Shown here: positions 1-8,221 of the stretch, in pieces
Layout of the letters: each line of letters opens with the position of its first letter
How positions within the stretch are numbered: the first letter of the stretch is position 1
NCBI RefSeq assembly: GCF_020991455.1
Contig: NZ_JAJMOX010000004.1
Coordinates: 124,001-188,000, forward strand
Source of the DNA: Flavobacterium sp. JAS
Lineage (GTDB): Bacteria > Bacteroidota > Bacteroidia > Flavobacteriales > Flavobacteriaceae
Direction of reading: 5' to 3'
Length of the DNA stretch: 64,000 nucleotides
Made by a program: the position numbers and the translations under genes
Notes under the pieces: generated by a model
Told to the model about the DNA's origin: nothing
What the model saw: only the letters and a program-made list of their open reading frames with translations
Databases searched by the model: none

Positions 1-1424
1 CCTGTGTCGGATTGAATGACATAGTAATATACTGGATTTACATTTTTAAAATCGATTCCTGTTTGAGGCCAATCACCTTGGTAATTAGTCGCATCAAGAA
101 CCTTATCGCCATTTGAACTTATGATAATAACTTTTGTATTAGCATTTTTATAGATATCCGGAATATTCCAATAAGGATTAAGACCGCTTAATTTTAAAAT
201 ATTAGGAATTACACTTGTAACTAATGCGGTTGAATAACTAACTTTAAAAGCAAATTCTTTGGTAGTTATACATCCTCCTGCCTGCGAAATTATCACTTTG
301 TAATCTCCAATAGTCGCCACCAGGTAAGTACCGCTAGTAGCACCATCAATAAGATTACCATTTAAATACCATTCGTATTTTGGGGTTGCAGCATCTGTCG
401 TAATAGATACGTTTAACGTTTCGCCTTCTACAATTTTATTATTCTCCGCAACATCTATACTAGCGTTAAAACCATTGCTTTTAAGATCAATACTTCCTGT
501 AGCAACACATCCACCAAAATCAACGTCTACGCTAAATTTACCTGATTCTTTTGTACTATAAGTACGATTAGTAGCTCCGGCAATAACAGCTCCGTCTTTT
601 TTCCATTGATACTTGTTACCAGAAGTTGCTGTTAAAACAGTGCCGTCACCAGTTGCACAAAACGGATTTCCTAAACTTGAGTCTATAGTAACCGACGAAC
701 CTGATGCTGCTGAACTAACAGTAACACGATTTGAATAAGACTCAGAAGTACATGTTCCGTAATTGGTCTCTACATAATAAACCCCCTCTGTGCTAACACT
801 ATAACTTGGTCCTGTAGCTCCTGCCATAAGAGTTGGAGGTGTAGAAACACCATTGTCTTTGTACCAGTTATAGGTCAAAAATGTATACTTAAGAGGAGAA
901 TCGTTTGGAGGGGTTGTTGAGTCTCCATCGATAGTCAACAAAATGCTTCCTCCGGCACAAAAAGTTGCCGTTCCGTTAAAGTTGTTTATTGTGTATTGTC
1001 TGTCGTGGGCTTTGTAATAAATTGGGAATGCATTTTTTAGACCAAACGAAACAAACTTAGCACTAGAAAATCCGGTAGTTGAAACTCTAAGGCTATAAGT
1101 ATCTGATCCCGCAAGATTAGAGGGAACATTAAATTTTATCGTTTTTTGATTGACTGCAGGATCTGAAACAGCTATTGTATTTGCGGTCACAATAGTTGTA
1201 AAATTGTTCGTAGAAAGCTCTACTACAAATACAGTTCCTGCTGGAAAACCAGAATAAGTAAACGTTGCGTTATACTCCGTAGTAGCGTCTGCACAAATCC
1301 TGTCAAACGATAAAACCTGTGGATTTATAGCTTTAGTCTGCGCATAGCTGTTCATTTCAGTACATAAAAAAATACTAAAAAAAAGGATAATACGGAATGC
1401 TGATTGCGTAATTTTTTGAATCAT
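1..1424 (-). CDS. Secreted protein with T9SS type B (gliding-associated) C-terminal domain, partial
   Basis: The gene runs off the left edge; 474 codons are visible. The N-terminus is a signal peptide (MIQKITQSAFRIILFF..., ending near SYAQ). The middle holds at least three Ig/PKD-like modules, each with aromatic-Gly strand patterns and single cysteines. From about residue 405 it resembles the gliding-associated type B sorting domain (VIPNILKLSGLNPYWNI, then a strand with DGDW-like QGDWPQTG and VYYYVIQSD). The usual PNGDGxND start of that domain is degenerate here. The product is probably exported by the type IX system to the surface. The start codon overlaps the stop of the upstream gene (ATGA), so the two are likely co-translated. 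Position after three small secreted genes resembles sprC in the F. johnsoniae sprB operon, but this is from memory. Confidence 0.8.
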   Translation of the reverse strand, partial: MIQKITQSAFRIILFFSIFLCTEMNSYAQTKAINPQVLSFDRICADATTEYNATFTYSGFPAGTVFVVELSTNNFTTIVTANTIAVSDPAVNQKTIKFNVPSNLAGSDTYSLRVSTTGFSSAKFVSFGLKNAFPIYYKAHDRQYTINNFNGTATFCAGGSILLTIDGDSTTPPNDSPLKYTFLTYNWYKDNGVSTPPTLMAGATGPSYSVSTEGVYYVETNYGTCTSESYSNRVTVSSAASGSSVTIDSSLGNPFCATGDGTVLTATSGNKYQWKKDGAVIAGATNRTYSTKESGKFSVDVDFGGCVATGSIDLKSNGFNASIDVAENNKIVEGETLNVSITTDAATPKYEWYLNGNLIDGATSGTYLVATIGDYKVIISQAGGCITTKEFAFKVSYSTALVTSVIPNILKLSGLNPYWNIPDIYKNANTKVIIISSNGDKVLDATNYQGDWPQTGIDFKNVNPVYYYVIQSDT

Positions 1425-1834
1425 ATAGTGCGAGTTCGGGCTAAATCTATACGCTCAAAAAACAAGATATCGATGAATGTCTCTGAAAAGTCATACTTAT
1501 AATTCTCGATAATATCTTTTGCAAGAGCTGAGTAAGTATAAGTAAAAGATGAATTTTCGTTACAATTTGATGACTGATTATTCGTCTCAGTTGCCACAGC
1601 AGAGCCATCCTTGGGGATGGATAGCCCTACTATAAACTGATTAGAATTATCTAATTTGCCGATGTTATCAGCTATGTCATTCTTTTGGTTGCATGAACTA
1701 GACGTTGTCGATTTGCAGTTAGAATCAATAGAACTTGTAGGTTTTTCTATTGTACTTTGTGCATATAGACTTAACGTAATAGGTGAAACCAAAAATATTA
1801 TATATATAAAATATTTTTTTTTAGATAGTGCCAT
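1421..1834 (-). CDS. Small secreted hypothetical protein
   Basis: 137 aa. Residues 1-26 form a signal peptide (MALSKKKYFIYIIFLVSPIT..., LYAQ). The mature part is Ser/Asn/Thr-rich and holds cysteines in NCKSTTSSSCNQK and SSNCNENSS. I do not recognise a family. The C-terminus has ETFIDI, six residues that also occur near the C-terminus of the 430-aa protein just upstream, including a similar DNA stretch. It overlaps the type B domain gene by 4 bp and follows the beta-helix gene by 104 bp, so it belongs to the same secreted-protein operon. It may be a partner or processing substrate of that operon; the role is unknown. Confidence 0.6.
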   Translation of the reverse strand: MALSKKKYFIYIIFLVSPITLSLYAQSTIEKPTSSIDSNCKSTTSSSCNQKNDIADNIGKLDNSNQFIVGLSIPKDGSAVATETNNQSSNCNENSSFTYTYSALAKDIIENYKYDFSETFIDILFFERIDLARTRTI

Positions 1835-1938
1835 TATGTTTTGATCTTTATTTGGGTCCGGGACGAGACGAATACATAAATTGTGTCTGGGGACTTTATT
1901 AATAAAATTTACGCCTTGAAATAAAAATCGAAGTCTAT

Positions 1939-3231
1939 TTATCTGTTTCCGCTAGATGCTGTGATTTTTCCTAATTGTAGTCTGAAATCAGGCTTTTTAG
2001 GGTTAAAAATATCAATGAATGTCTCTTTGTTATCACTTTGTGAATAAACATTAAAGAACACACTGTTTCCGTACCAGTTTTCTAAATCTTCGTTGTTAGA
2101 ATTGTACTCTGTAAAGATGTTTCCATTACATAGGTTAAAGTACATTTCTTCAAATTTGATTTTCTTAAGGTTGGCATCATTAATCTCTGTTTTACTGTCT
2201 AATAAAACCGCAGGATTAAATCCGGAAATTACGCTTCTTTTCATTTCAAGTGAAGCACTTTCAGCCACATAAACAGCCTCTTTTACTAAACCTGATTGAA
2301 TATCAGCTTTGATATTATCACTATCATTAAGCATAGTAATATTTGTTGCAACAACTAAAGTTTGTTTTTTAGTAAAATCAGTTTCATTTTTCTTTTCGAA
2401 TGATTTTACTTCCATGCAACGAGAACCGTCTTTATTACTAGATAAGTAAGAAGATCTAACGGCTAATGAGTTATATAAACGACATTGAACACCTTGTGTA
2501 AATTTGTAATCGTCGTTGATTGATTTATAAGAAACTAATTTAGTAGCATTTACATCTCCTCCAAAAAAGGCAAATGAATCACCACCAGAGTAGCTAACCA
2601 TAATGTTTTCCATTATTGTTTTAGATCCAACACCTGCAATGGTTAAACCATTGAAAGTATCAACACCTTTAACTTTTTTTCCAGCAAATTCGATTCTAAC
2701 AAATCTCAAAACTCCCGAGTTTCCTGCAACATTATCACCACCATAAGTAGTAAGTGTAGGGTCAAGATCTAAGTTGTAAGAACCAACATTTCCAAATTTA
2801 TTGATTGGCGCATCACCAAGAATCACAACTCCACCCCAGTCTCCAGCTTTTTTCTGGCTGCGGTTTGAAGTAAATACAATTGGGTCAGTCTCTAATCCGT
2901 CTGCAATAAGTTGCGCACCTTTTGTAACTACCAATGTTCCTTTTGTTTCGAAATCACCAATAATTAAAGTTCCTGGCTCAATTGTTAAAACAGCATTGTT
3001 AGTAACATAAACATTGCCTTGTAAAACATAAATATTCCTCTTCAGCAATTTAGTATTAACAGAAATGTTTCCTGCTAAAATTTGGTTTGCTTCTCCATAC
3101 TCTACTTTGTTAGGCTTAAATTCAGTCCAATTGTTCAACCAATTGTTGTAGCCCATAATTCCTTTCTCTTGTTGAGCACTCATAGCAGTAACTGTCAAAA
3201 GAACGCAGATCATTTGAGTAATTTTTTTCAT
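1939..3231 (-). CDS. Secreted right-handed beta-helix-like protein
   Basis: 430 aa with a signal peptide (MKKITQMICVLLTVTAMSAQ). Residues about 50-330 show the repeating short-strand pattern of parallel beta-helix surface proteins (NIYVLQGNVYVTNNAVLTIE, GTLVVTKGAQLIADG, DWGGVVILGDAP). This type is common in Bacteroidota envelope proteins. No catalytic residues are evident. It lies between a 150-aa secreted protein and the small secreted protein preceding the type B domain protein. A hairpin with a T-run lies upstream at 3285-3338 and may limit read-through from the first gene. A function in gliding adhesin assembly would be an inference from context only. Confidence 0.75.
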   Translation of the reverse strand: MKKITQMICVLLTVTAMSAQQEKGIMGYNNWLNNWTEFKPNKVEYGEANQILAGNISVNTKLLKRNIYVLQGNVYVTNNAVLTIEPGTLIIGDFETKGTLVVTKGAQLIADGLETDPIVFTSNRSQKKAGDWGGVVILGDAPINKFGNVGSYNLDLDPTLTTYGGDNVAGNSGVLRFVRIEFAGKKVKGVDTFNGLTIAGVGSKTIMENIMVSYSGGDSFAFFGGDVNATKLVSYKSINDDYKFTQGVQCRLYNSLAVRSSYLSSNKDGSRCMEVKSFEKKNETDFTKKQTLVVATNITMLNDSDNIKADIQSGLVKEAVYVAESASLEMKRSVISGFNPAVLLDSKTEINDANLKKIKFEEMYFNLCNGNIFTEYNSNNEDLENWYGNSVFFNVYSQSDNKETFIDIFNPKKPDFRLQLGKITASSGNR

Positions 3232-3284
3232 GATAGGTATTATTTGGGGTTAATAATAAATTTGGGTATGCGTATGCGTAAATG

Positions 3285-3338
3285 AAAAAACTCCTCTCGA
3301 ATTTTCTGAAATAAATCAGAACACTTCGAGAACGAGTT
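3285..3338 (-). terminator. Hairpin with T-run between first and second operon genes
   Basis: On the minus strand the arms AACTCGTTCTCGAA and TTCGAGAGGAGTT pair with a small bulge, followed by a short T-run. It lies 89 bp after the 150-aa gene and 54 bp before the beta-helix gene, so it may be a terminator or attenuator. Confidence 0.55.
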
Positions 3339-3426
3339 GTTTTTTATCTCTTCTTCAAAATGGGCAGAAAATTTCAATTTTCTACATAAACATCTTCAAA
3401 AAGGTTTTAAAAAATATTTTTAAATA

Positions 3427-3879
3427 TTACATTTCATTCAGTTCGTTGAACTCGTGTAATGATTTCAATGTACTTTCGTAAAATAAAATTGCTGCAATCA
3501 AATTTCCTTTATCAGAATACGGCATCATCTTTCTTTGAAATTCTACCGTCGTATCCAAAAAAGTTGTTGTACCAACAGCCTGAGCGTCCAGAACTTTTTT
3601 GTGTTCACTATCGTCCGGAATACCTAAATCGGCCATTGTAACACCAGGTTTAGTAACCAATGCAATGTAAGGGAGAGTTTTAACTAATACTTTAATACGC
3701 TCGATGTATAATTCCAACAATTCTCCTTTTTGCATACCACTTAATTCTTTTTGATCATGGTATTTTCTGATAAGAGCTGTCGTACTAATAATACTTCTCG
3801 GAGCATTTTTTGCCTGCGCTGAAATAGCACCGGTTGTCAAGAAAAAAAGTGCACTTAATAAAATAATTTTCCCTTTCAT
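3427..3879 (-). CDS. Small secreted hypothetical protein, first gene of operon
   Basis: 150 aa with a signal peptide (MKGKIILLSALFFLTTGAIS, AQA). The mature part is mostly helical, with RSIISTTALIRKYHDQKEL and a hydrophobic ELYIERIKVLVKTLPYIAL segment. I do not recognise a family. It is the first gene of the leftward operon leading to the type B domain protein. A promoter with CAAAAATA (TATTTTTG on the minus strand) and an upstream TTG is present at 3913-3942. The gene order (two to three small secreted genes, then a type B domain protein) recalls fjoh_0984 to sprC, an inference to be checked by homology. Confidence 0.7.
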   Translation of the reverse strand: MKGKIILLSALFFLTTGAISAQAKNAPRSIISTTALIRKYHDQKELSGMQKGELLELYIERIKVLVKTLPYIALVTKPGVTMADLGIPDDSEHKKVLDAQAVGTTTFLDTTVEFQRKMMPYSDKGNLIAAILFYESTLKSLHEFNELNEM

Positions 3880-3912
3880 AGATTCTTATTTATAATTGGT
3901 TGTTGATGAAAA

Positions 3913-3942
3913 CAAAAATATATAAATTAACTTAAATTGCAA
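3913..3942 (-). promoter_or_regulatory. Promoter of the secreted-protein operon
   Basis: Minus-strand TTG (3940-3942), 19 bp spacer, then TATTTTTG (3913-3920). This matches the flavobacterial TTG / TAnnTTTG pattern, with the spacer slightly long. Confidence 0.6.
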
Positions 3943-4281
3943 CTTTATTGATTTCTTTTTTCAAAAAAAAAGCTTAAAAAAACCTTAAAAAAGAACCTTA
4001 TGTCGAGAAAATGTGCGTTTTAACGGGCTTTTTGTTAAAGTTGTCTAAATTAAAACGGTAAGAGAATAATTACTAAAAATAACAAAATATATAAATTAAT
4101 AACCAAAAAAAGCTTACGTTAGTCGTTTTATTCAAAAAACTATTAACAAAAAACTCTTAATATCTCCTCAAATTCATCTCTTTATTAACAAAAGTTGGTT
4201 AAGAAACTGCAAAAAAATACACTCAAATCATCAATAACGTCAGAAATGAAAAGTGATGTGCAAACTTTTGATCGAAAATTT

Positions 4282-4309
4282 TTGCCTACATCATTTTCTT
4301 CTATCTTTG
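4282..4309 (+). promoter_or_regulatory. holB promoter, probably giving a near-leaderless mRNA
   Basis: TTG (4282-4284), 17 bp spacer, TATCTTTG (4302-4309). The ATG at 4314 is only 5 nt after the -7 element, so transcription would start at or next to the start codon. Confidence 0.7.
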
Positions 4310-4313
4310 CTTC

Positions 4314-5462
4314 ATGCAATTTTCTCAAATTTTAGGTCAAGATTACATCAAAAGTCACTTGATAAAAAGTGCATCTTCCGGACGAATTCCGCATGCTCAA
4401 TTATTCATTGGGCCAGAAGGAAGTGGCACATTATCAACAGCAATTGCCTATGCGCAATATATTTTATGTAATAATACAGGAAATGAAAACTCAAACGGAA
4501 ACGATTCCTGCAATTTGAAGTTTCAAAACATCTCACATCCTGACTTGCATTTTATATACCCAACAGTAACAACCGAGGATGTAAAAACAAAACCAAAAAG
4601 TCTGGACTTTATTCAGGACTGGAGAACCTTCATTCACGAAATGCCTTACGGAGGTCTATTTGACTGGTATAAAATGCTGGGCGTTCAAAACAAACAAGGA
4701 GAAATTCGTGTCGAAGATGCTCAGGAAGTTTTAAAATCGCTTTCACTAAAATCTTACGAAGGCGGCTACAAAATCATGATTATCTGGATGGCCGATAAAA
4801 TGAATATCGCGGCATCAAACAAACTTTTAAAATTACTCGAGGAACCATCAGATAAAACGATTTTTATTCTGATTTCTGAAAACGAAGAAGATATTATACA
4901 AACCATACGTTCTCGTTGCCAGGTAATTCACTTTAACGGTTTACCCGAAAAAGTAATTGCCGAAGCTTTAATTTCAAAAGAAAATATCGACGAAAAAACA
5001 GCTTTTAAAATTGCACATCAGGCACAGGGAAATTTTAACAAAGCCTTACATTTATTAAAAGAAGATGACTCAGAATATCCTTTTGAACAATGGTTTGTCA
5101 ATTGGGTACGTGCCGCTTTTAGAGCCAAAGGAAATGCCGCTGCCATTCAGGATTTAATTTCCTGGAGTGAAGAAATTGCAGCTTTGGGCCGCGAAAGCCA
5201 AAAAAAGTTTATTCAGTTTTGCATCGAAATGTTCCGTCAGGCACTTTTACTCAACTATCAGGCACCAACTTTAGTTTACATTGAACCTAAGGTTGATAAA
5301 TTTAAATTAGAAAATTTTGCTCCGTTCGTAAATGGAAACAACATTCACGAAATTTTTAAAGAACTTTCAGATGCCATGTATCACATTGAAAGAAACGGAA
5401 ATGCAAAAATAATCCTAACCGATTTATCTATAAAATTGACTCGTTTAATTCATAAAAAATAG
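4314..5462 (+). CDS. holB: DNA polymerase III subunit delta'
   Basis: 382 aa. This AAA+ clamp-loader subunit would load the sliding clamp together with DnaX and HolA. The N-terminus MQFSQILGQDYIKSHLIK and IPHAQLFIGPEGSG (residues 26-38) are typical. The Walker A lysine is missing (GPEGSGT), as is common in delta'. Further marks are VEDAQEVLKSLSLK, NIAASNKLLKLLEEP and the sensor region TIRSRCQVIHF. The length is close to the family norm. It starts 5 nt after a strong -7 element. The DoxX gene follows after 7 nt, so the two are probably in one transcript. Confidence 0.93.
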   Translation: MQFSQILGQDYIKSHLIKSASSGRIPHAQLFIGPEGSGTLSTAIAYAQYILCNNTGNENSNGNDSCNLKFQNISHPDLHFIYPTVTTEDVKTKPKSLDFIQDWRTFIHEMPYGGLFDWYKMLGVQNKQGEIRVEDAQEVLKSLSLKSYEGGYKIMIIWMADKMNIAASNKLLKLLEEPSDKTIFILISENEEDIIQTIRSRCQVIHFNGLPEKVIAEALISKENIDEKTAFKIAHQAQGNFNKALHLLKEDDSEYPFEQWFVNWVRAAFRAKGNAAAIQDLISWSEEIAALGRESQKKFIQFCIEMFRQALLLNYQAPTLVYIEPKVDKFKLENFAPFVNGNNIHEIFKELSDAMYHIERNGNAKIILTDLSIKLTRLIHKK

Positions 5463-5469
5463 TTTACAA

Positions 5470-5853
5470 ATGAATAATGTTGCCTCTATTTTAATCTTAG
5501 CTTTTTTAGCTTTAACGTTCTTGCAATCAGGATACGAAAAAATATTTTATTGGAAAGATAATGTTGAATGGCTTAAAGGTCATTTTTCCAAAACAATTCT
5601 TAAAAACCAAGTGCCGCTTGCTTTACTTCATCTTTTAATTTTAGAATTACTTTCCGGAATTTTATGTGTTGTTGGTGCCATACAATTATTGACTGACAGC
5701 GGTCGTGAATTTGGTTTTTATGGGGCTATTTTCTCTTGCATTTGTCTGTTAATGATGCTTTTCGGGCAACGATTAGCCAAAGACTATGATGGCGCAAGAA
5801 CCATTGTTATCTATTTTATACCAGCTGTAATGGCTGTTTATTGGTTGAATTAG
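5470..5853 (+). CDS. DoxX family membrane protein
   Basis: 127 aa with four hydrophobic helices (about 5-20, 45-68, 77-98, 108-125). The start SILILAFLALTFLQSGYEKI and the loop LAKDYDGARTIV are typical of DoxX-like small membrane proteins in Bacteroidota. The biochemical role of this subgroup is not established. It begins 7 nt after holB and probably shares its transcript. A degenerate inverted repeat (5878-5941) follows before the thioesterase gene. Confidence 0.8.
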   Translation: MNNVASILILAFLALTFLQSGYEKIFYWKDNVEWLKGHFSKTILKNQVPLALLHLLILELLSGILCVVGAIQLLTDSGREFGFYGAIFSCICLLMMLFGQRLAKDYDGARTIVIYFIPAVMAVYWLN

Positions 5854-5877
5854 TCAGCCTTAATTTTTAAAAAGAAA

Positions 5878-5941
5878 GCCACAGATTTCACAGATTCACA
5901 CAGATTTTTTCCTAATCATTTTAATCTGTAAAATCTCCGGC
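5878..5941. repeat. Short inverted-repeat element of the CCACAGATT type
   Basis: Arms GCCACAGATTTCACAGATT (5878-5896) and its degenerate complement (5923-5941) match at 16 of 19 positions. The arm resembles those at 9057, 10614 and 40260. Confidence 0.65.
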
Positions 5942-5968
5942 AAAAAATAAAATTTTACATTGAAAAAA

Positions 5969-6478
5969 ATGAATCCAAAACACCCTTCAGAATCCCTGAC
6001 AATCTTAACCGATTTAGTTTTACCGAGCGAAACAAATCCTTTAAACAATCTTTTTGGTGGCGAATTATTAGCCCGAATGGATCGTGCAGCAAGTATTGCC
6101 GCTCGTAGACATTCACGCCGAATTGTGGTGACAGCATCTGTAAATCACGTTGCTTTCAACAGAGCAATTTCTCTAGGAAGTGTGGTAACTGTAGAAGCAA
6201 AAGTTTCAAGATCTTTCAAGAGTTCGATGGAAGTTTTCATCGATGTTTGGGTAGAAGATCGCGAATCAGGAAACAGAACTAAAGCTAACGAAGCCATATA
6301 TACATTTGTTGCCGTAGATGACACCGGAAGACCGGTTGAAGTACCAGCAATTGTACCACAAACTGATCTCGAAATTCAACGTTTTGATGCTGCTTTGCGT
6401 CGTAAACAATTGAGTTTATTGCTTGCCGGAAAAATAAAACCGGAAGAAGCAACAGAACTAAAGGCTTTGTTTTTATAG
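5969..6478 (+). CDS. Acyl-CoA thioesterase (hotdog fold)
   Basis: 169 aa from ATG 5969; an in-frame TTG at 5960 would add three residues (MKK). It probably hydrolyses acyl-CoA to free acid and CoA in the cytosol. Hotdog-fold marks are TNPLNNLFGGELLARMDRAA with the conserved N and GG region (about 22-41), then VVTASVNHVAFNRAI, which matches the YciA/BACH-type thioesterases. The C-terminal residues QLSLLLAGKIKPEEATELK form a helical tail. It stands alone between holB-doxX and recA in the same direction. Substrate length cannot be read from the sequence. Confidence 0.9.
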   Translation: MNPKHPSESLTILTDLVLPSETNPLNNLFGGELLARMDRAASIAARRHSRRIVVTASVNHVAFNRAISLGSVVTVEAKVSRSFKSSMEVFIDVWVEDRESGNRTKANEAIYTFVAVDDTGRPVEVPAIVPQTDLEIQRFDAALRRKQLSLLLAGKIKPEEATELKALFL

Positions 6479-6605
6479 TATAATTTTGTGAAAATTTGAT
6501 ACAATTTGGAACAATCAAACTTCAAAAAAAGAACTAATTTTACAAATTATAAGCCTTATACAAATCTAAATCAGTACCCTATTTAATTTCTGATTTGTTT
6601 TGAGA

Positions 6606-6653
6606 ATGAAAGAAAAAGAAAAAATTTAGATGAAAGAAAAAGAAAAAAAAGAG
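6606..6653 (+). repeat. Tandem 24-bp duplication before recA, with a minimal leader ORF
   Basis: ATGAAAGAAAAAGAAAAA occurs at 6606 and again at 6630. The first copy reads MKEKEKI and stops at TAG (6627-6629), immediately followed by the second ATG, which is in frame with recA. The second copy supplies a purine-rich tract before ATG 6654. Confidence 0.75.
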
Positions 6654-7661
6654 ATGAGTTCAGAAAAAGAAGCCAAATTAAAAGCGCTACAACTTACGCT
6701 TGACAAACTAGATAAGACTTACGGAAAAGGAACCGTAATGAAAATGGGCGACAAAGCCATTGTAGAAGTTGAAACTATTTCTTCAGGTTCTCTTGGTGTT
6801 GATTTAGCCCTTGGAGTAAATGGTTACCCAAAAGGTAGAATCATTGAAATTTACGGGCCGGAATCTTCTGGAAAGACTACTTTAACATTACACGCAATTG
6901 CTGAAGCTCAAAAAGCGGGCGGAATTGCTGCTTTTATAGATGCTGAACACGCTTTTGATAGAAATTATGCTGAAAAATTAGGCGTAGATATCGAAAACCT
7001 GATCATCTCTCAACCAGATAACGGAGAACAAGCATTAGAAATTGCTGAGAACCTGATTCGTTCAGGAGCAATTGATATTGTTGTAATTGACTCTGTTGCT
7101 GCCTTGACTCCAAAAAGTGAAATCGAAGGTGAAATGGGAGATTCTAAAATGGGTCTTCATGCACGTTTGATGTCTCAGGCTTTAAGAAAATTAACGGGAA
7201 CTATTAGCAAAACAAACTGTACTGTTTTCTTCATCAACCAGTTAAGAGAGAAAATTGGAGTTATGTTTGGTAACCCTGAAACTACAACGGGTGGTAACGC
7301 ATTAAAATTCTACGCTTCTGTTCGTTTAGATATTCGTCGTTCTTCTCAAATTAAAGATGGTGAGAATGTTATCGGAAACAGAACAAAAGTAAAAGTGGTT
7401 AAAAATAAAGTGGCTCCGCCTTTTAAAACTGCCGAATTCGACATTATGTACGGAGAAGGAGTTTCTAAAACCGGAGAAATTCTTGACTTAGCGGTTGAAT
7501 TTGAAATCGTTAAAAAAGCAGGATCTTGGTTTAGCTATGGAGACACAAAATTAGGACAAGGTCGTGATGCTGTAAAATCTTTAATCAAAGATAATCCGGA
7601 ATTAGCCGATGAATTAGAGGCAAAAATTAAAGCGCATATCAAAGAATTGGCAAGCGCTTAA
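6654..7661 (+). CDS. recA: Recombinase RecA
   Basis: 335 aa from ATG 6654 ([20 protein letters not shown]); an in-frame ATG at 6630 would add eight Lys/Glu-rich residues and looks like a duplicated leader. RecA forms filaments on single-stranded DNA for homologous repair and the SOS response. The Walker A motif GPESSGKT is at 68-75. EAHAFD-like [18 protein letters not shown] (Walker B) and [20 protein letters not shown] (L2 region) are all intact. Length is normal. A strong terminator follows at 7701-7735. I see no clear LexA-type box. Confidence 0.98.
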   Translation: MSSEKEAKLKALQLTLDKLDKTYGKGTVMKMGDKAIVEVETISSGSLGVDLALGVNGYPKGRIIEIYGPESSGKTTLTLHAIAEAQKAGGIAAFIDAEHAFDRNYAEKLGVDIENLIISQPDNGEQALEIAENLIRSGAIDIVVIDSVAALTPKSEIEGEMGDSKMGLHARLMSQALRKLTGTISKTNCTVFFINQLREKIGVMFGNPETTTGGNALKFYASVRLDIRRSSQIKDGENVIGNRTKVKVVKNKVAPPFKTAEFDIMYGEGVSKTGEILDLAVEFEIVKKAGSWFSYGDTKLGQGRDAVKSLIKDNPELADELEAKIKAHIKELASA

Positions 7662-7700
7662 TACTTTATAAATCAACAAATTGTTGATGATTTTATCTCA

Positions 7701-7735
7701 AACCCAACAGATCAAAAACCTGTTGGGTTTTTTAT
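7701..7735 (+). terminator. recA terminator
   Basis: Perfect stem AACCCAACAG / CTGTTGGGTT (7701-7710, 7720-7729), 9-nt loop, then a T-run. Confidence 0.9.
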
Positions 7736-7758
7736 TTCAAAAAAAAATAAAAAAATGA

Positions 7759-7788
7759 CGCAACCTTTTTGCAACTCTTCCATCTATA
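7759..7788 (+). promoter_or_regulatory. CGCAACC-N17-TCTATA promoter-like motif, copy 1
   Basis: CGCAACC (7759-7765) and TCTATA (7783-7788) are separated by 17 bp, the first five being T. The same motif with identical spacing recurs at 7946. It differs from the TAnnTTTG housekeeping pattern and looks like an ECF-sigma type promoter. Confidence 0.6.
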
Positions 7789-7794
7789 CAATTA

Positions 7795-7917
7795 GACACA
7801 AGATTTGATTGGTATTTGGCCATAAATACCCAGGTCGAAGGTTCTTTTTTAGAATAAATTTGGTTGGTTTGTTCCCTAAAAATCCGTTAGTTTATTTGGT
7901 GCTAACGGGTTTTTAAT
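7795..7917 (+). ncRNA. Candidate small RNA between motif copy 1 and a terminator
   Basis: There is no ORF with a start codon in this stretch. It contains the hairpin GGTATTT/AAATACC (7811-7817, 7824-7830) and ends in a terminator stem at 7881-7910 with a long T-run. A transcript from the upstream motif would be about 120 nt. The boundaries are inferred. Confidence 0.4.
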
Positions 7918-7920
7918 TTT
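7879..7920 (+). terminator. Terminator of the small RNA candidate
   Basis: Stem AAATCCGTTAG / CTAACGGGTTT (one wobble pair), 11-nt loop, followed by a T-rich run. Confidence 0.75.
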
Positions 7921-7945
7921 TTTTTAAGCTTTTTTATACTTTTCA

Positions 7946-7975
7946 CGCAACCTTTTTCATTTTTTACACTCTATA
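7946..7975 (+). promoter_or_regulatory. CGCAACC-N17-TCTATA promoter-like motif, copy 2
   Basis: CGCAACC (7946-7952), five T, and TCTATA (7970-7975) with exactly the same 17-bp spacing as copy 1. It lies 62 bp upstream of the small cationic ORF. Confidence 0.6.
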
Positions 7976-8037
7976 GTAATGTAACGTTAACTTGAGTTTT
8001 ACTAAACTCTTTATTATCAACCGTTAAATATTTTACC

Positions 8038-8142
8038 ATGAAAGAGAAAATAGAAGTGTTGTACAATAAAAACCGCCGAAAAACCAAACTAAAATTTAAA
8101 AAAGTATTACGTTTTATTTCAGAAAAAATAATTCATCGATAA
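8038..8142 (+). CDS. Putative 34-aa cationic small protein
   Basis: Reads MKEKIEVLYNKNRRKTKLKF then KKVLRFISEKIIHR; about a third of the residues are Lys or Arg. I do not recognise it. Support comes from context: a promoter-like motif at 7946-7975, a plausible leader of roughly 55 nt, and a terminator at 8179-8212. It may bind nucleic acid or membranes, or be a dispensable leader ORF. Conservation of the frame in related genomes would decide whether it is translated. Confidence 0.4.
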   Translation: MKEKIEVLYNKNRRKTKLKFKKVLRFISEKIIHR

Positions 8143-8178
8143 TATTTGGATATAAGACGGGGGTTTTTAATTCAAAAG

Positions 8179-8212
8179 AAAACCCGACAAACTTTAAAAT
8201 TTGTCGGGTTTC
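8179..8212. terminator. Bidirectional terminator
   Basis: Perfect stem AAACCCGACAAA / TTTGTCGGGTTT with flanking A and T runs, between the small ORF and the convergent acyltransferase gene. Confidence 0.88.
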
Positions 8213-8221
8213 AATTTATAA

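Larger units (their letters stand above)
3880..4313. other. Divergent AT-rich intergenic region
   Basis: 434 bp between the leftward secreted-protein operon and the rightward holB operon. I see divergent promoters at both ends, A/T runs and no plausible gene. Confidence 0.7.

Noticed and set aside
4253..4471. 72-aa frame over the start of holB
   Set aside because: Overlaps holB in another frame and starts before its promoter; holB has clear homology and a matching promoter.
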